DNA of 52,259 nt from Betaproteobacteria bacterium (GTDB taxonomy: Bacteria > Pseudomonadota > Gammaproteobacteria > Burkholderiales > SG8-41), in contig OMIN01000108.1 of the NCBI GenBank assembly GCA_900299145.1, forward strand, positions 1 through 52,259. Reading direction: 5' to 3'. The notes beneath the pieces are model-generated. The model was not told the origin of the DNA. It made no database searches and was given only the letters and a program-made list of their open reading frames with translations. The position numbers and the translations under genes were made by a program. Every line of letters starts with the position of its first letter. Positions within the stretch are counted from its first letter, which is position 1. Positions 42,189 to 51,166 of this stretch are shown here, piece after piece.

Positions 42189-43040
42189 CTAACGCGCTTT
42201 CAGGAACAGTTCCGGATCCACATAAACACCGTTCAGCAATACCGCCCAGTGCAAATGCGGGCCGGTCACGCGGCCGCTGGCGCCGGAAAGACCGATCACC
42301 TCGCCGCGGGCCACGCTGTCGCCGGCTTTCACATCGATGCGGCTCATGTGGATATAGAGCGTGATGAAGCCCTGCCCATAGTCAAGCCACACGCTTTTAC
42401 CGGAATAAAAGTAATCATCGACGGCAATCACGCGCCCCGCCGCCGCCGCGCGCAGTGGCGTGCCGGCGCCCACCGCCACGTCCAGCCCGGCATGCGGTGA
42501 GCCTTCTTTGCCATTTAACGTGCGGCGTAAACAGAAGCGCGCTGACAGCCTGCCCGCCGCCGGCAAATCGAGAAAAAAATTCACGGGTGGCGCATCACTC
42601 CAGTATGTTTTCGCGGCGGCGATCAGCGGTTGATCGCGGTCGTCACGCGCCTGATTCTCCGGCGACAACTGCAAAAAGCGCGGATCAATGCGCAAGTGCT
42701 GCGTGGGATAGGGCTTGGGTTTGGCCTTGATCTCGAACGCAGTGGTATAAACCACGCGCACGCCATCTTTTAGCGCGTTCACCTGCAACTGCTGCATGCC
42801 GGGCGCGGCATCGAGCGGAATGCCGACCACGCCGAACAAACCTTCGTCCAACGTCAACGTCAACACGCGATTGCCGCCGAACGTCACCTCCAGCACCGGC
42901 GCGTCAGCTTCACTCAGTTTCACAATGGCCACACCGCCGGGATACGGCGAGTGACGCGGCAGCGTCGCCAGTTGCGCGTGCGCGCTGGCGCACAAGAGCG
43001 CCCACAGCAGTACACAAACGTATCGTAGTACGTAAGTCAT
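42189..43040 (-). CDS. M23-family peptidoglycan endopeptidase
   Basis: A 283-residue exported protein with signal peptide (YVLRYVCVLLWALLCASAHA), an Ig-like N-terminal part and a C-terminal M23 domain from about residue 175. Unlike EnvC, the zinc ligands are present: HAGLDVAVGAGTPL supplies H and D, and GPHLHWAVLLNG supplies the HxH. It probably cuts peptide cross-links in peptidoglycan. Its ATG overlaps the ybiB stop as ATGA; the DUF2059 gene converges on it. Confidence 0.9.
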   Translation of the reverse strand: MTYVLRYVCVLLWALLCASAHAQLATLPRHSPYPGGVAIVKLSEADAPVLEVTFGGNRVLTLTLDEGLFGVVGIPLDAAPGMQQLQVNALKDGVRVVYTTAFEIKAKPKPYPTQHLRIDPRFLQLSPENQARDDRDQPLIAAAKTYWSDAPPVNFFLDLPAAGRLSARFCLRRTLNGKEGSPHAGLDVAVGAGTPLRAAAAGRVIAVDDYFYSGKSVWLDYGQGFITLYIHMSRIDVKAGDSVARGEVIGLSGASGRVTGPHLHWAVLLNGVYVDPELFLKAR

Positions 43041-43984
43041 GCCGTGCATTCGAGTTCCTGCACAAGCCGCACAGCCTTCACGCAACACGCCGCCTGATGC
43101 GCAATCGCCGCCGGGATCGGCTGGCGGCCGTCGAGGACTTCGCGGATCCACGCGGCAGTGACTTGCGCATCGCGGCTGGCAGGCAGCACGGGGGCGGCCT
43201 CGCCGGGCGCTTCCCACAGTTGCGCGGATTGGCCGTCAAGCCACTCCATCTGCGGCGCCCGGCGCGGATGCGCCACCGCCTCGCCCTCGGCGCCACGCAG
43301 CAGCAGGGCGTGCCGATTGTGACGATCATGGCGGGTAAAAAATTCGCGCATGCGTAACACATATTCGGGATGCGTCACGCTGGTGAGGCGCACCGCCGGC
43401 GTGGTGAAGGGCTGCAACAGCTTAGCCACGGTGTGCCCTGAACTGCGCACGCCAAGCACGTTGCGCAAAGCCAGCAGACGCGCCAGCGGCGGCGCAAGCA
43501 CATCCAGGGGGATGAACGTAACTATATGATTTAATTCACTATTTTTTTGATCGTTTAGGGATGCCACAGGCGCCACGCCGAGCGCCGCCAGCACTTCACA
43601 GGTGGTCACGCGGGCGGCGTCCGTGCGCACGCCGTGTATCAACACCGGCACGCCTTCGCGCGCGACCAGCAATGCCAGCAGCGGCGTGAGATTGGGCAAC
43701 TGCCGCGCACCGTTGTAGGCGGGAATCACCAGCGGCACTGTGCCGGCGGGCGCGGTGAGATGCGCATAACTCGCCTCGCACGCCTCAAGAAAGCCCGTAA
43801 GCTCATCGAGCGATTCGCCCTTGATGCGCAGCGCCATCAGCACCGCGCCCAGTTGCAGATCGGGCACGTCACCCGCGAGCATCCCCGCGAACAACGCGCG
43901 CGCGTCGTCGCGGCTCAGGTCGCGCGCGGCGTTTTTGCCGCGGCCGATGTCCTTGATGATGCGGGTGAGTTCGGAAGGTGCCAT
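43037..43984 (-). CDS. ybiB: DNA-binding protein YbiB (TrpD2 family)
   Basis: A 315-residue protein of the anthranilate phosphoribosyltransferase fold: IIKDIGRGKNAARDLSRDDARALF, LGAVLMALRIKGES, VLIHGVRTDAARVTTCEVLAALG, and NVLGVRSSGHTVAKLLQPF. E. coli YbiB is reported to bind DNA and to lack transferase activity. The ATG at 43984 gives the family length. A central segment (LNDQKNSELNHIVTFIPLDV) is unusually asparagine/lysine rich because it contains dispersed motif copy 19. Translationally linked to the M23 gene by ATGA overlap. Confidence 0.87.
   Translation of the reverse strand: MAPSELTRIIKDIGRGKNAARDLSRDDARALFAGMLAGDVPDLQLGAVLMALRIKGESLDELTGFLEACEASYAHLTAPAGTVPLVIPAYNGARQLPNLTPLLALLVAREGVPVLIHGVRTDAARVTTCEVLAALGVAPVASLNDQKNSELNHIVTFIPLDVLAPPLARLLALRNVLGVRSSGHTVAKLLQPFTTPAVRLTSVTHPEYVLRMREFFTRHDRHNRHALLLRGAEGEAVAHPRRAPQMEWLDGQSAQLWEAPGEAAPVLPASRDAQVTAAWIREVLDGRQPIPAAIAHQAACCVKAVRLVQELECTA
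43519..43546 (+). repeat. Dispersed AT-rich motif, copy 19 (inside ybiB)
   Basis: TAACTATATGATTTAATT plus CACTATTTTT, antisense to ybiB, coding for the KNSELNHIV stretch. Confidence 0.82.
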
Positions 43985-44091
43985 GCGGCTATGATCGCAT
44001 GACGGCGGCCATGGCGGCAGGTACCACGGCGTTCGTGACGAAATGACTAAACTGCCGGCCGGATACGCGGCCAAACCGCGACGCGGTCTGT

Positions 44092-45134
44092 TTACTGCAG
44101 CGGAATGCCTGCATCCTTGATGACTTTTGCCCAGCGCGCGAGCTCGTCGCGGATAAACTGGTCGAATTCCTCGCGACCCTTCGGCGTGGTATCGATGGCC
44201 ATTTCGTCGAGCTTCTGCTTTACGTCGGGCGCGCGCAGCACCGTGCTGAAATCGGCATAAATTTTGTCGATCACCGGCGCGGGCGTGTTCGCCGGCGCGC
44301 ACACGCCGTACCACGAGCTCACATCGTAACGCGACACGCCGGACTCCTGCATCGTCGGCACGTTGGGCAGCAATGCCGCGCGCCGCGCGCTGGTAACCGC
44401 CAGCGGACGCAGGCGGCCCGTCTGCACCGGGCCGACGATGGCGGGCAGATTCGAAATGTTGAACGGTATCTGGCCTCCGATGGTATCGGTGATGCCCTGT
44501 GCGGCCACCTTAAACGGAATGTGCGCAACGTCGATCTTCACCAGCAGCTTGAGCAGCTCCATCGACAACTGTGGCGATTCACCGGCAAGCCCGGCGGAGT
44601 AACTCAGCTTGCCGGGGTGCGCCCTGGCGTAGGTGATGAATTCGCTGATCGATTTGATGGGCACCGATGGATGTGCCGTCAGAATGTTGGGTGTGGTGCC
44701 GATGCGCGTAATGGGAATGAAATCCCGCGCCTGATCGTACGGCACGTTTGAATACAGAGAAACCGAAATGGCGCTCGACGCGATATTGCATTGAAGCAGT
44801 GTGTAACCATCAGGCGGCGACTTGGCGACAAACGCCGCGCCCAAAATGCCGGCGACGCCCACGCGGTTTTCCACGATCACCTGTTGGCCCCACAAGCGCG
44901 TGAGCCGGTCGCCCAGCAAGCGCGCCACAAAATCCGGCGAAGCGCCCGCGCCGAACGGCACAACGTAACGCACGGGTTTGCTAGGGAATGTCGGGCTGCC
45001 GCTCGCTGATGATGCCGAGCTGCACCCTTCGGCGAGACTTGACTCCATGACAAGGCAGGGCAGCCGCAAACCACGACCATCAGCAACGAAAGCAGCCAAC
45101 AGCGTAAACGGATCGTATTAACCGGGCTTTTCAT
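44092..45134 (-). pseudogene. Bug-family solute-binding protein gene, frameshifted after the signal peptide
   Basis: The body (44092 to about 45000) is a complete Bug/TctC-like protein: PSKPVRYVVPFGAGASPDFVARLL, GVAGILGAAFVAKSPPDGYTLL, YSAGLAGESPQLSMELL. That frame has no signal peptide. A good one (MKSPVNTIRLRCWLLSLLMVVVCG... ending LSWSQ) starts at ATG 45134 in another frame. The two must be joined by a one-base shift near 45000-45045. Either the gene is inactivated or the assembly has an indel there. Residues MESSLAEGCSSASSASG at the join look non-native. Ligand unknown. Confidence 0.72.
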
Positions 45135-45200
45135 CTGTGGTTCTCCATGGAATTGACACTGTGCCATGCCTCGGCACTACGCTAACGTCCAAGCCCCTTT

Positions 45201-45392
45201 TCATTGAAGCGAAATTCGCCCGGTATTGCAATCGTACACCTCGTCGCGCCTGGATGAATACATTCGCCAGATCACCTGCCCGCCAGCAACCTTGAGGCCG
45301 CGTATACGCAACGCGATGGGCGCCAGCCTCCCGTCCCTCATAAGATCCGGACATTGGCCACCGTTCGATTTCACGGGTCGCATGGCCTGCAC
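45201..45392 (-). CDS. Possible small ORF of unknown function
   Basis: A 63-codon frame starting at GTG with an ATG four codons later, containing IRGLKVAGGQVIWRMYSS and VYDCNTGRISL. It could be a real small protein or the tail of a decayed gene, since a stop lies only nine codons upstream. No ribosome binding site or known domain is evident. Listed because the 279-nt interval holds nothing else recognisable. Confidence 0.25.
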   Translation of the reverse strand: MQAMRPVKSNGGQCPDLMRDGRLAPIALRIRGLKVAGGQVIWRMYSSRRDEVYDCNTGRISLQ

Positions 45393-45413
45393 CAGTTCGT
45401 GAAATGCAGCATG

Positions 45414-45719
45414 CTACTCGCGCCATTGTAAATGGCCTGGAACCAGCGGCACGGCCAGCAGCAAAACACAAATCAGCATGACGATGTTACCGCCGCGCAG
45501 CTTGCGTTCTTTCCAGCAGCCGATCAAAGCCAAAACAAAAATCAGCATGGCGCACAGTCCCACGGCGTCCGCAAGCCAGATCAGCATCGTTGGGCCGGAC
45601 ACTTCAATCCACATCAGCGCGGCGGCGGCAGCGGAAAAACCAACCAGCGCCACGCACGCGAATGCCGCGCTCATGGGTGCGGGCGGCTGCGCCTGCCTGG
45701 ATCCAACGGCTTCGGTCAT
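45414..45719 (-). CDS. Small membrane protein of unknown function
   Basis: A 101-residue protein with three hydrophobic spans (AAFACVALVGFSAAAAALMW, MLIWLADAVGLCAMLIFVLALIG, GGNIVMLICVLLLAVPLVPG) separated by short polar loops, one with the basic WKERKLR. No family recognised. It stands alone between the frameshifted Bug gene and polA. The ATG at 45719 is the only convincing start. Confidence 0.55.
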   Translation of the reverse strand: MTEAVGSRQAQPPAPMSAAFACVALVGFSAAAAALMWIEVSGPTMLIWLADAVGLCAMLIFVLALIGCWKERKLRGGNIVMLICVLLLAVPLVPGHLQWRE

Positions 45720-45862
45720 TACTATTACGCGCTATTCCAATACCGATCCTGAATGATAGCCACGCGCCGGGCCGAGCAGGGCAATTCCGGTGCGGGCCAG
45801 CCCACTCAAGACGAACCTGCCATTCCGGCAAGAATTCATACCCTCAAAAATTCTGGGTAAAT

Positions 45863-45890
45863 TTAAAAATTCAATTGAAACAAACAGTTA
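45863..45890 (-). repeat. Dispersed AT-rich motif, copy 20 (just past polA)
   Basis: On the minus strand TAACTGTTTGTTTCAATT plus GAATTTTTAA, 11 nt downstream of the polA stop. Confidence 0.8.
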
Positions 45891-45901
45891 CGAAACCATG
45901 G

Positions 45902-48625
45902 TCAGTGCGCTTTATCCCAATTGGCCCCCTCACCCAATTCCACCAGCAACGGCACGGCAAGTTGCGCGACACCATTCATCAACGCCGGCAGTTCGCTTTT
46001 AACACGCACGCGTTCAGCTTCGGGCACTTCCAGCACCAATTCATCATGCACCTGCATGATGAGTTTGGTGGCAAGTTTTTCGCGTGTTAACCATTGATCC
46101 ACCGCGATCATCGCCATTTTGATCAAATCGGCCGCCGTGCCCTGCATCGGCGCGTTGATGGCGGCGCGTTCGGCGCCCTGGCGGCGCGCGACGTTTGAGC
46201 TTTTGATTTCGGGCAGCCACAGGCGGCGGCCGAAGACGGTTTCGACGTAGCCCTGATTGCGCGCCCGCTCGCGGGTGTTTTTCATGTAGGCATCAACACC
46301 GGGGTAACGCGCGAAGTAGCGCTCCATGTATTGCTGGGCGGCGCTGCGTTCAAGCCCGAGTTGCCGCGCGAGGCCGAAGGCGGACATGCCGTAAATCAAG
46401 CCGAAGTTGATCACCTTGGCGTAGCGGCGCTGTTCGCCGCTGACTTCCGCCAGACCCGTGCCGAAGATTTCCGATGCCGTGTGACGGTGAATGTCTTCGC
46501 CCGCCGCGAACGCCTTGAGCAGACTTTCATCGCGCGAGATGTGCGCCATGATGCGCAACTCGATCTGCGAATAGTCGGCGGACATGATGACGCAGCCCGG
46601 CGGCGCGATGAACGCCTCGCGGATGCGGCGGCCTTCGGCGGTGCGGATCGGGATGTTTTGCAAATTCGGATCGTTGCTGGCGAGCCGACCGGTGATGGCA
46701 ATGGCCTGCCCGTAATTCGTATGCACGCGCCCGGTGTCGGGGTTGATCATGCCCGGCAATTTGTCGCTGTAGGTGGATTTCAGTTTCGCCAGACCCCGGT
46801 ATTCGAGGATCAGCTTAGGCAAAGGGTGATCGAGCGCCAGTTGCTCCAGCGAATCCTCGTCGGTGGAAGGCTGGCCGGTGGGCGTTTTTTTCACCGGCTT
46901 CAGGCCCTGTTTCTCGAACAGGATTTCCTGTATCTGCTTGGGTGAACTCAGATTGAACGGCTGCCCGGCCTGCTCGTGCGCCTTGGCTTCGGCAGCGATC
47001 ATTTTCGCGCCAAACTCGGCCGACAGTTCGCTCAACAACTTCACGTCGAGCAGCACACCGTTACGCTCCATTGATTGCAGCACCGGCATCACCGGCATTT
47101 CGATATCGCTGTAAACATGCAGCAGCTTTTCATCGGCAGCGACTTGCGGGTAGAGCGTCTCGTGCAGGCGCAGCGTGATGTCGGCATCTTCCGCCGCGTA
47201 CTCGGTGGCGCGTTCGATCGACACCTGCTCAAAGCCGATGCGCCCGGCGCCCTTGCCGGTCACCTCATCGTAAGTAATTGTTTTTATTGATAAATGCCTG
47301 GCAGACAAATCATCCATATCGTGCGGCTTGTGGCTTTCCAGCACGTAGGATTGCAACAGCGTGTCGTGCACCACGCCGCGCAACGAGACCCCGTGATTGG
47401 CGAACACATGCGTGTCGTATTTGATGTGTTGCCCGAGCTTGGGTGCGGCCGCGTCTTCGAGCCAAGGCTTTAATTTCGCCAGCACGTGGTCAAGCGCCAG
47501 TTGATCGCCCGCGCCGGGATATTGATGCCCGACGGGAATGTACGCCGCTCTGCCCGCTTCCACACACAGCGAGATGCCGACGAGCCGCGCCTTGAACGGA
47601 TCGAGGCTAGTGGTTTCAGTATCCACGGCGGTAAGTCTCGCCGCGCGAATTTTATCGAGCCATGCGTCGAGTTGGGATTCGGTGGTGACGGTTTCGTAAT
47701 GCTTTTCCGTGGGCGCGGGCGGCGGCGCTACTGGGGCGGCAACCGCTGGCGTGGGCGCGCCTGATTCAGCCGCGCCGCCGTTGTCCATCAAATCCTTGCG
47801 CCGCGACTTAAAGTCATAGCGCTCGAACAAGGTTTCGAGCTTGGCGTCATCTCGCGGCTTCGCGGTGAGTTCATTCAGCGCCACCGGCAACGCCACGTCG
47901 CATTTGATGGTGAGCAGCCCGCGTGCGGTGGGCAGCCAGTCGAGCGCCTTGCGCAAATTCTCGCCGACAACGCCGCCAATTTCCCCCGCGTGACTCACCA
48001 CGTTATCCAGCGTGCCGTACTGCGTGAGCCACTTCACTGCCGTCTTGGGCCCGACCTTGTGCACGCCCGGCACGTTGTCGACGGTGTCACCGATCAGCGT
48101 CAGGTAATCGACAATGCGCTCTGGCGGAACACCGAATTTTTGCGCGACTCCGGCTTCATCGAGCTTTTCGTTGGTCATGGTATTGACGAGCGAAATGCTG
48201 GGTGACACCAGTTGCGCGATGTCCTTGTCGCCAGTGGAGATCACCACCTTCATACCCTGTGCTTCCGCCGCGCGCGCGAGGGTTCCGATCACGTCATCAG
48301 CTTCCACGCCCTCCACAATCAACAGCGGCCAGCCCATAGCGGCGATGGCTTCATGCAGCGGTGGAATCTGCGAGGCCAGATCGTCGGGCATCGAAGGACG
48401 GTTGGCCTTGTATTCCGGGTAGACGTCGTCGCGAAAGGTTTTACCCTTGGCATCGAACACGCAGGCCGACAGCGCGGCGGGCGTATCCTTGTGCAGCCGC
48501 TTTAGCATGGCGAGCACGCCGTACAGCGCGCCCGTGGGTTCACCGCGCTTGTTGCGCAAATCGGGCAGCGCGTGAAACGCACGATACAAATAGGAAGAGC
48601 CGTCAACCAGCAGCAGGGTGTCCAT
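45902..48625 (-). CDS. polA: DNA polymerase I
   Basis: A 907-residue repair and Okazaki-fragment polymerase. The N-terminal 5'-3' exonuclease (about 1-290) has LLVDGSSYLYRAFHALP, GVEADDVIGTLA and GDTVDNVPGV. The middle 3'-5' proofreading domain retains its acidic residues (AVDTETTSLDP and YAAEDADITLRLHE). The polymerase domain has ADYSQIELRIMAH, the O-helix KVINFGLIYGMSAFGLARQ and the catalytic HDELVLEVP. All activities look intact. In the exonuclease domain HLSIKTITYDEV is encoded by dispersed motif copy 21. DUF2782 is divergent. Confidence 0.97.
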   Translation of the reverse strand: MDTLLLVDGSSYLYRAFHALPDLRNKRGEPTGALYGVLAMLKRLHKDTPAALSACVFDAKGKTFRDDVYPEYKANRPSMPDDLASQIPPLHEAIAAMGWPLLIVEGVEADDVIGTLARAAEAQGMKVVISTGDKDIAQLVSPSISLVNTMTNEKLDEAGVAQKFGVPPERIVDYLTLIGDTVDNVPGVHKVGPKTAVKWLTQYGTLDNVVSHAGEIGGVVGENLRKALDWLPTARGLLTIKCDVALPVALNELTAKPRDDAKLETLFERYDFKSRRKDLMDNGGAAESGAPTPAVAAPVAPPPAPTEKHYETVTTESQLDAWLDKIRAARLTAVDTETTSLDPFKARLVGISLCVEAGRAAYIPVGHQYPGAGDQLALDHVLAKLKPWLEDAAAPKLGQHIKYDTHVFANHGVSLRGVVHDTLLQSYVLESHKPHDMDDLSARHLSIKTITYDEVTGKGAGRIGFEQVSIERATEYAAEDADITLRLHETLYPQVAADEKLLHVYSDIEMPVMPVLQSMERNGVLLDVKLLSELSAEFGAKMIAAEAKAHEQAGQPFNLSSPKQIQEILFEKQGLKPVKKTPTGQPSTDEDSLEQLALDHPLPKLILEYRGLAKLKSTYSDKLPGMINPDTGRVHTNYGQAIAITGRLASNDPNLQNIPIRTAEGRRIREAFIAPPGCVIMSADYSQIELRIMAHISRDESLLKAFAAGEDIHRHTASEIFGTGLAEVSGEQRRYAKVINFGLIYGMSAFGLARQLGLERSAAQQYMERYFARYPGVDAYMKNTRERARNQGYVETVFGRRLWLPEIKSSNVARRQGAERAAINAPMQGTAADLIKMAMIAVDQWLTREKLATKLIMQVHDELVLEVPEAERVRVKSELPALMNGVAQLAVPLLVELGEGANWDKAH
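47271..47298 (+). repeat. Dispersed AT-rich motif, copy 21 (inside polA)
   Basis: TAAGTAATTGTTTTTATT plus GATAAATG, antisense to polA, coding for LSIKTITY, a segment that is conserved in DNA polymerase I. Confidence 0.8.
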
Positions 48626-48733
48626 GTTTGCGCTTGATTTCGAGAGTGCCGGGCATCACTTGCAGACGCGGGCCACGCTTTCAAATTATCTGCGAAAGGC
48701 CGATAATCCAGCGTGAATCGAGGATACCCTACT

Positions 48734-49138
48734 ATGTACCTTATGCGCGCACCAATCACCACCAGCGCCCGTTTCACGGCGGTTTCCGCCGCCATGGCCG
48801 CGCTGCTGACCGCCGCCCTGTTCACCGCCGCACCGCACGCCTTTGCGCAAACGCGCGAGCGCCCGCCCAATCTGCAGCCGGTGCCGGAACCGCCGCCGCC
48901 CCCCAAGGGCTTCGAGCTCGACAGCGCGCTGGAACCACAAGTTACCACCGTGAAGCGCGGCGAGGATACCGTCGAGGAATACCGCCTTGGCGGCCGGCTC
49001 TACATGATGAAAGTCACACCCGCTGGCGGCGGCACGCCCTATTACCTGGTCGACCACACCGGCAACGGTTCCTTTGCGCGCCAGAATGCGCACGACACCG
49101 GCCTGCGTCCACCGATGTGGGTGATACACAGTTTTTGA
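48734..49138 (+). CDS. DUF2782 exported protein
   Basis: A 134-residue protein with a long signal peptide (ending APHAFAQ), a proline-rich spacer (LQPVPEPPPPPKGFE) and the DUF2782 core EPQVTTVKRGEDTVEEYRLGGRLYMMKVTPAGGGTPYYLVD. Function is unknown; members are short periplasmic proteins usually near polA and thrB. The ATG at 48734 is chosen over a GTG at 48713. The last codons and stop coincide with dispersed motif copy 22. Confidence 0.88.
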   Translation: MYLMRAPITTSARFTAVSAAMAALLTAALFTAAPHAFAQTRERPPNLQPVPEPPPPPKGFELDSALEPQVTTVKRGEDTVEEYRLGGRLYMMKVTPAGGGTPYYLVDHTGNGSFARQNAHDTGLRPPMWVIHSF

Positions 49139-49155
49139 TTTTGTTCGTTATTACT
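49128..49155 (+). repeat. Dispersed AT-rich motif, copy 22 (covers DUF2782 stop codon)
   Basis: ACAGTTTTTGATTTTGTT plus CGTTATTACT aligns ungapped; the TGA stop of DUF2782 (49136-49138) lies in its core. Confidence 0.65.
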
Positions 49156-49252
49156 GCCGAGTGCCAACAGCGAAGACGCCCCCGCGTTCGTCAACTCCGA
49201 GCAGTTGGGAAGCCATAACCCGGTGTCACAGGGCGCATCCCTCGTCACAACT

Positions 49253-49277
49253 CCCCTCCCGCAAGCGGAGGGAGGGG
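49253..49277. repeat. Intergenic inverted repeat, REP-like
   Basis: CCCCTCCC and GGGAGGGG pair perfectly across a 9-nt spacer (GCAAGCGGA). It sits between DUF2782 and thrB and resembles palindromes common in intergenic regions of Burkholderiales. No T-run follows. Confidence 0.65.
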
Positions 49278-49364
49278 ATACCTCAACGTAAGCAGGAGCG
49301 ACAAGATTGGAATTTTGCCGCTTGTAGCTTGTACACTGAATGCTAAACGCGGTACGCTCGCACG

Positions 49365-50315
49365 ATGTCCGTCTTCACCACCGTCACTGCCAGCCAGCTT
49401 GAAGTCTGGCTGAAACTTTACGATCTCGGCACGCTGTCGGAATTGCAGGGCATTGCAGCCGGCATTGAAAACACCAACTACTTCGTCACTACCACGCGTG
49501 GCCGCTACGTGCTGACGTTGTTCGAGAAGCTCACCACGCGCGAGTTGCCGTTTTATCTGAACCTGATGGCGCATCTCGCACGCGCCGGCGTGCCGTGCCC
49601 GGCGCCCATGGCCAATCGAACGGGCGGTTTTTTGGGTGAACTCAACGGCAAGCCGGCAAGTCTGGTAACGCGGCTGGAAGGGAAAGACCTCACGCAGCCC
49701 ACACCGGACGATTGCGCGAAGGTGGGCGAGGTGCTGGCGCGCATACACGTTGCCGGGCAAGGCTACGCCGCACGCATGGATAACCCGCGCGGGCCGGCGT
49801 GGTGGCGCGCGGTGATGCCGGACATTCTGCCGTTTTTAGGCGGTGACGATGCCGCGCTGCTGCGCGAGGAAGTCGCATGGCAGGACAGGCAGTACGCGGC
49901 CAGCCTTGCGCAGGGCGCGATACATGCCGATCTCTTTCGCGACAACATCCTGTTTCATCATGGCAACGTCGCGGGCGTCATCGACTTTTATTTCGCCTGC
50001 ACCGGCGCACTGCTCTACGATGTGGCGATCACCGTTAACGACTGGTGCCTGCAGACGGACTACCAACTCGACGCAGCGCGCGCCAGCGCCTTGCTCGCGG
50101 GCTATCGCGCGGTGCGGCCGTTCACCGCCGCCGAACACGCGTCATGGCCGGGGCTGCTGCGCGCGGGGGCGCTGCGCTTTTGGGTATCACGGCTTTACGA
50201 CTTTCATTTGCCACGCAAGGGCGAGCTTACGCACGCCAAGGACCCGGGGCATTTTCAGCGCCTGCTGCGCGCGCACATCGCCATCGGCACGCGCCAGATC
50301 GAATTGCCGTGCTAG
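49365..50315 (+). CDS. thrB: Homoserine kinase, aminoglycoside-phosphotransferase fold (ThrB type II)
   Basis: Phosphorylates homoserine in threonine synthesis. The 316-residue protein has the nucleotide-binding start GIAAGIENTNYFVTTTRGRYVLTLFE, the catalytic loop IHADLFRDNILF near residue 186 and the metal aspartate in GVIDFYFA. This kinase-fold ThrB replaces the GHMP type in many proteobacteria and commonly neighbours BPSS1780-type genes in betaproteobacteria. Start at the ATG at 49365 is standard. A related choline/hydroxylysine kinase is less likely given the context. Confidence 0.92.
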   Translation: MSVFTTVTASQLEVWLKLYDLGTLSELQGIAAGIENTNYFVTTTRGRYVLTLFEKLTTRELPFYLNLMAHLARAGVPCPAPMANRTGGFLGELNGKPASLVTRLEGKDLTQPTPDDCAKVGEVLARIHVAGQGYAARMDNPRGPAWWRAVMPDILPFLGGDDAALLREEVAWQDRQYAASLAQGAIHADLFRDNILFHHGNVAGVIDFYFACTGALLYDVAITVNDWCLQTDYQLDAARASALLAGYRAVRPFTAAEHASWPGLLRAGALRFWVSRLYDFHLPRKGELTHAKDPGHFQRLLRAHIAIGTRQIELPC

Positions 50316-50374
50316 CCCCGTCAGGATGCTTATAATGACGCCCAGGGAAATTTGCGAAAAGCTTTGATACGGTC

Positions 50375-51151
50375 ATGGTGCAATCTCGCCCGGTAGCGGC
50401 GTCGCGCGGCCTGCGCTGGATAGGCGAAGGCTTCGCGCTGTTCAAAAAAAGCGCGGCCATGTGGCTGATGATCACGCTGGGGCTGTTCGCCGCTTTCAAG
50501 CTTATTTTGCTGATTCCGTTCATCGGTGTCGTTGCCATGCTTGGCCTGCCGATCATACTGGTGGGTCTGATGGAAGGCTGCCGTGCGGTTGATCTGGGCC
50601 AGCCGTTAAAACCGGCGTATCTGCTCAGCGGTTTTGTACGCAACACGGCGGCGCTGGCGCTGTTGGGTGCGTTGTATCTTTTAGGTAACTTATTGATTTT
50701 ATTGATAATTATCACGCTCGGCGGCGATTCGCTGATGCAGGTGCTGAAATTCACGGCCGAACGCAAGGTCACGCCGGAGAACATGCATCTCATCCGCGAA
50801 GCAGTGTCGCAGGCCACGATGGCCGTGCTCGCCGGCTGGGCGCTGTCGATTCCGCTGACCATGGCGTGCTGGTTCAGCCCGCTGCTGGTCTACCTGCACG
50901 ACATGAGGCCGCTGCCTGCCATGGCAATCAGCCTCAAGGCGTGTTTGCAAAATCTGATGCCATTTCTGATTTACGGCGCGGCGTGGTTTTTCGCGCTGAT
51001 GATCGTGACGCCGATCGCCATGGCCACGCGTATCCTCGACTTGGGCATGTGGCTGCTGGCGCCAGTCGTGATTCCATCGTTGTACGCAAGCTACCGCGAT
51101 ATTTTCGTGGCGGTGGAGTCGCCGCCTAGCGCCGGCGCTGCCACACCCTGA
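50375..51151 (+). CDS. BPSS1780-family membrane protein
   Basis: A 258-residue inner-membrane protein. It opens with ASRGLRWIGEGFALFKKSAAMWLMITLGLF, the family signature, and has about six hydrophobic helices, ending AMATRILDLGMWLLAPVVIPSLYASYRDIFV. Function is unknown. It lies between thrB and uvrD, the usual betaproteobacterial position. One helix (LYLLGNLLILLIIITLGG) is encoded by dispersed motif copy 23. Confidence 0.85.
   Translation: MVQSRPVAASRGLRWIGEGFALFKKSAAMWLMITLGLFAAFKLILLIPFIGVVAMLGLPIILVGLMEGCRAVDLGQPLKPAYLLSGFVRNTAALALLGALYLLGNLLILLIIITLGGDSLMQVLKFTAERKVTPENMHLIREAVSQATMAVLAGWALSIPLTMACWFSPLLVYLHDMRPLPAMAISLKACLQNLMPFLIYGAAWFFALMIVTPIAMATRILDLGMWLLAPVVIPSLYASYRDIFVAVESPPSAGAATP
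50686..50713 (+). repeat. Dispersed AT-rich motif, copy 23 (inside BPSS1780 gene)
   Basis: TAACTTATTGATTTTATT plus GATAATTATC in sense orientation, coding for part of the helix NLLILLIII. Confidence 0.78.
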
Positions 51152-51166
51152 GCCGCCGGCCACGCG

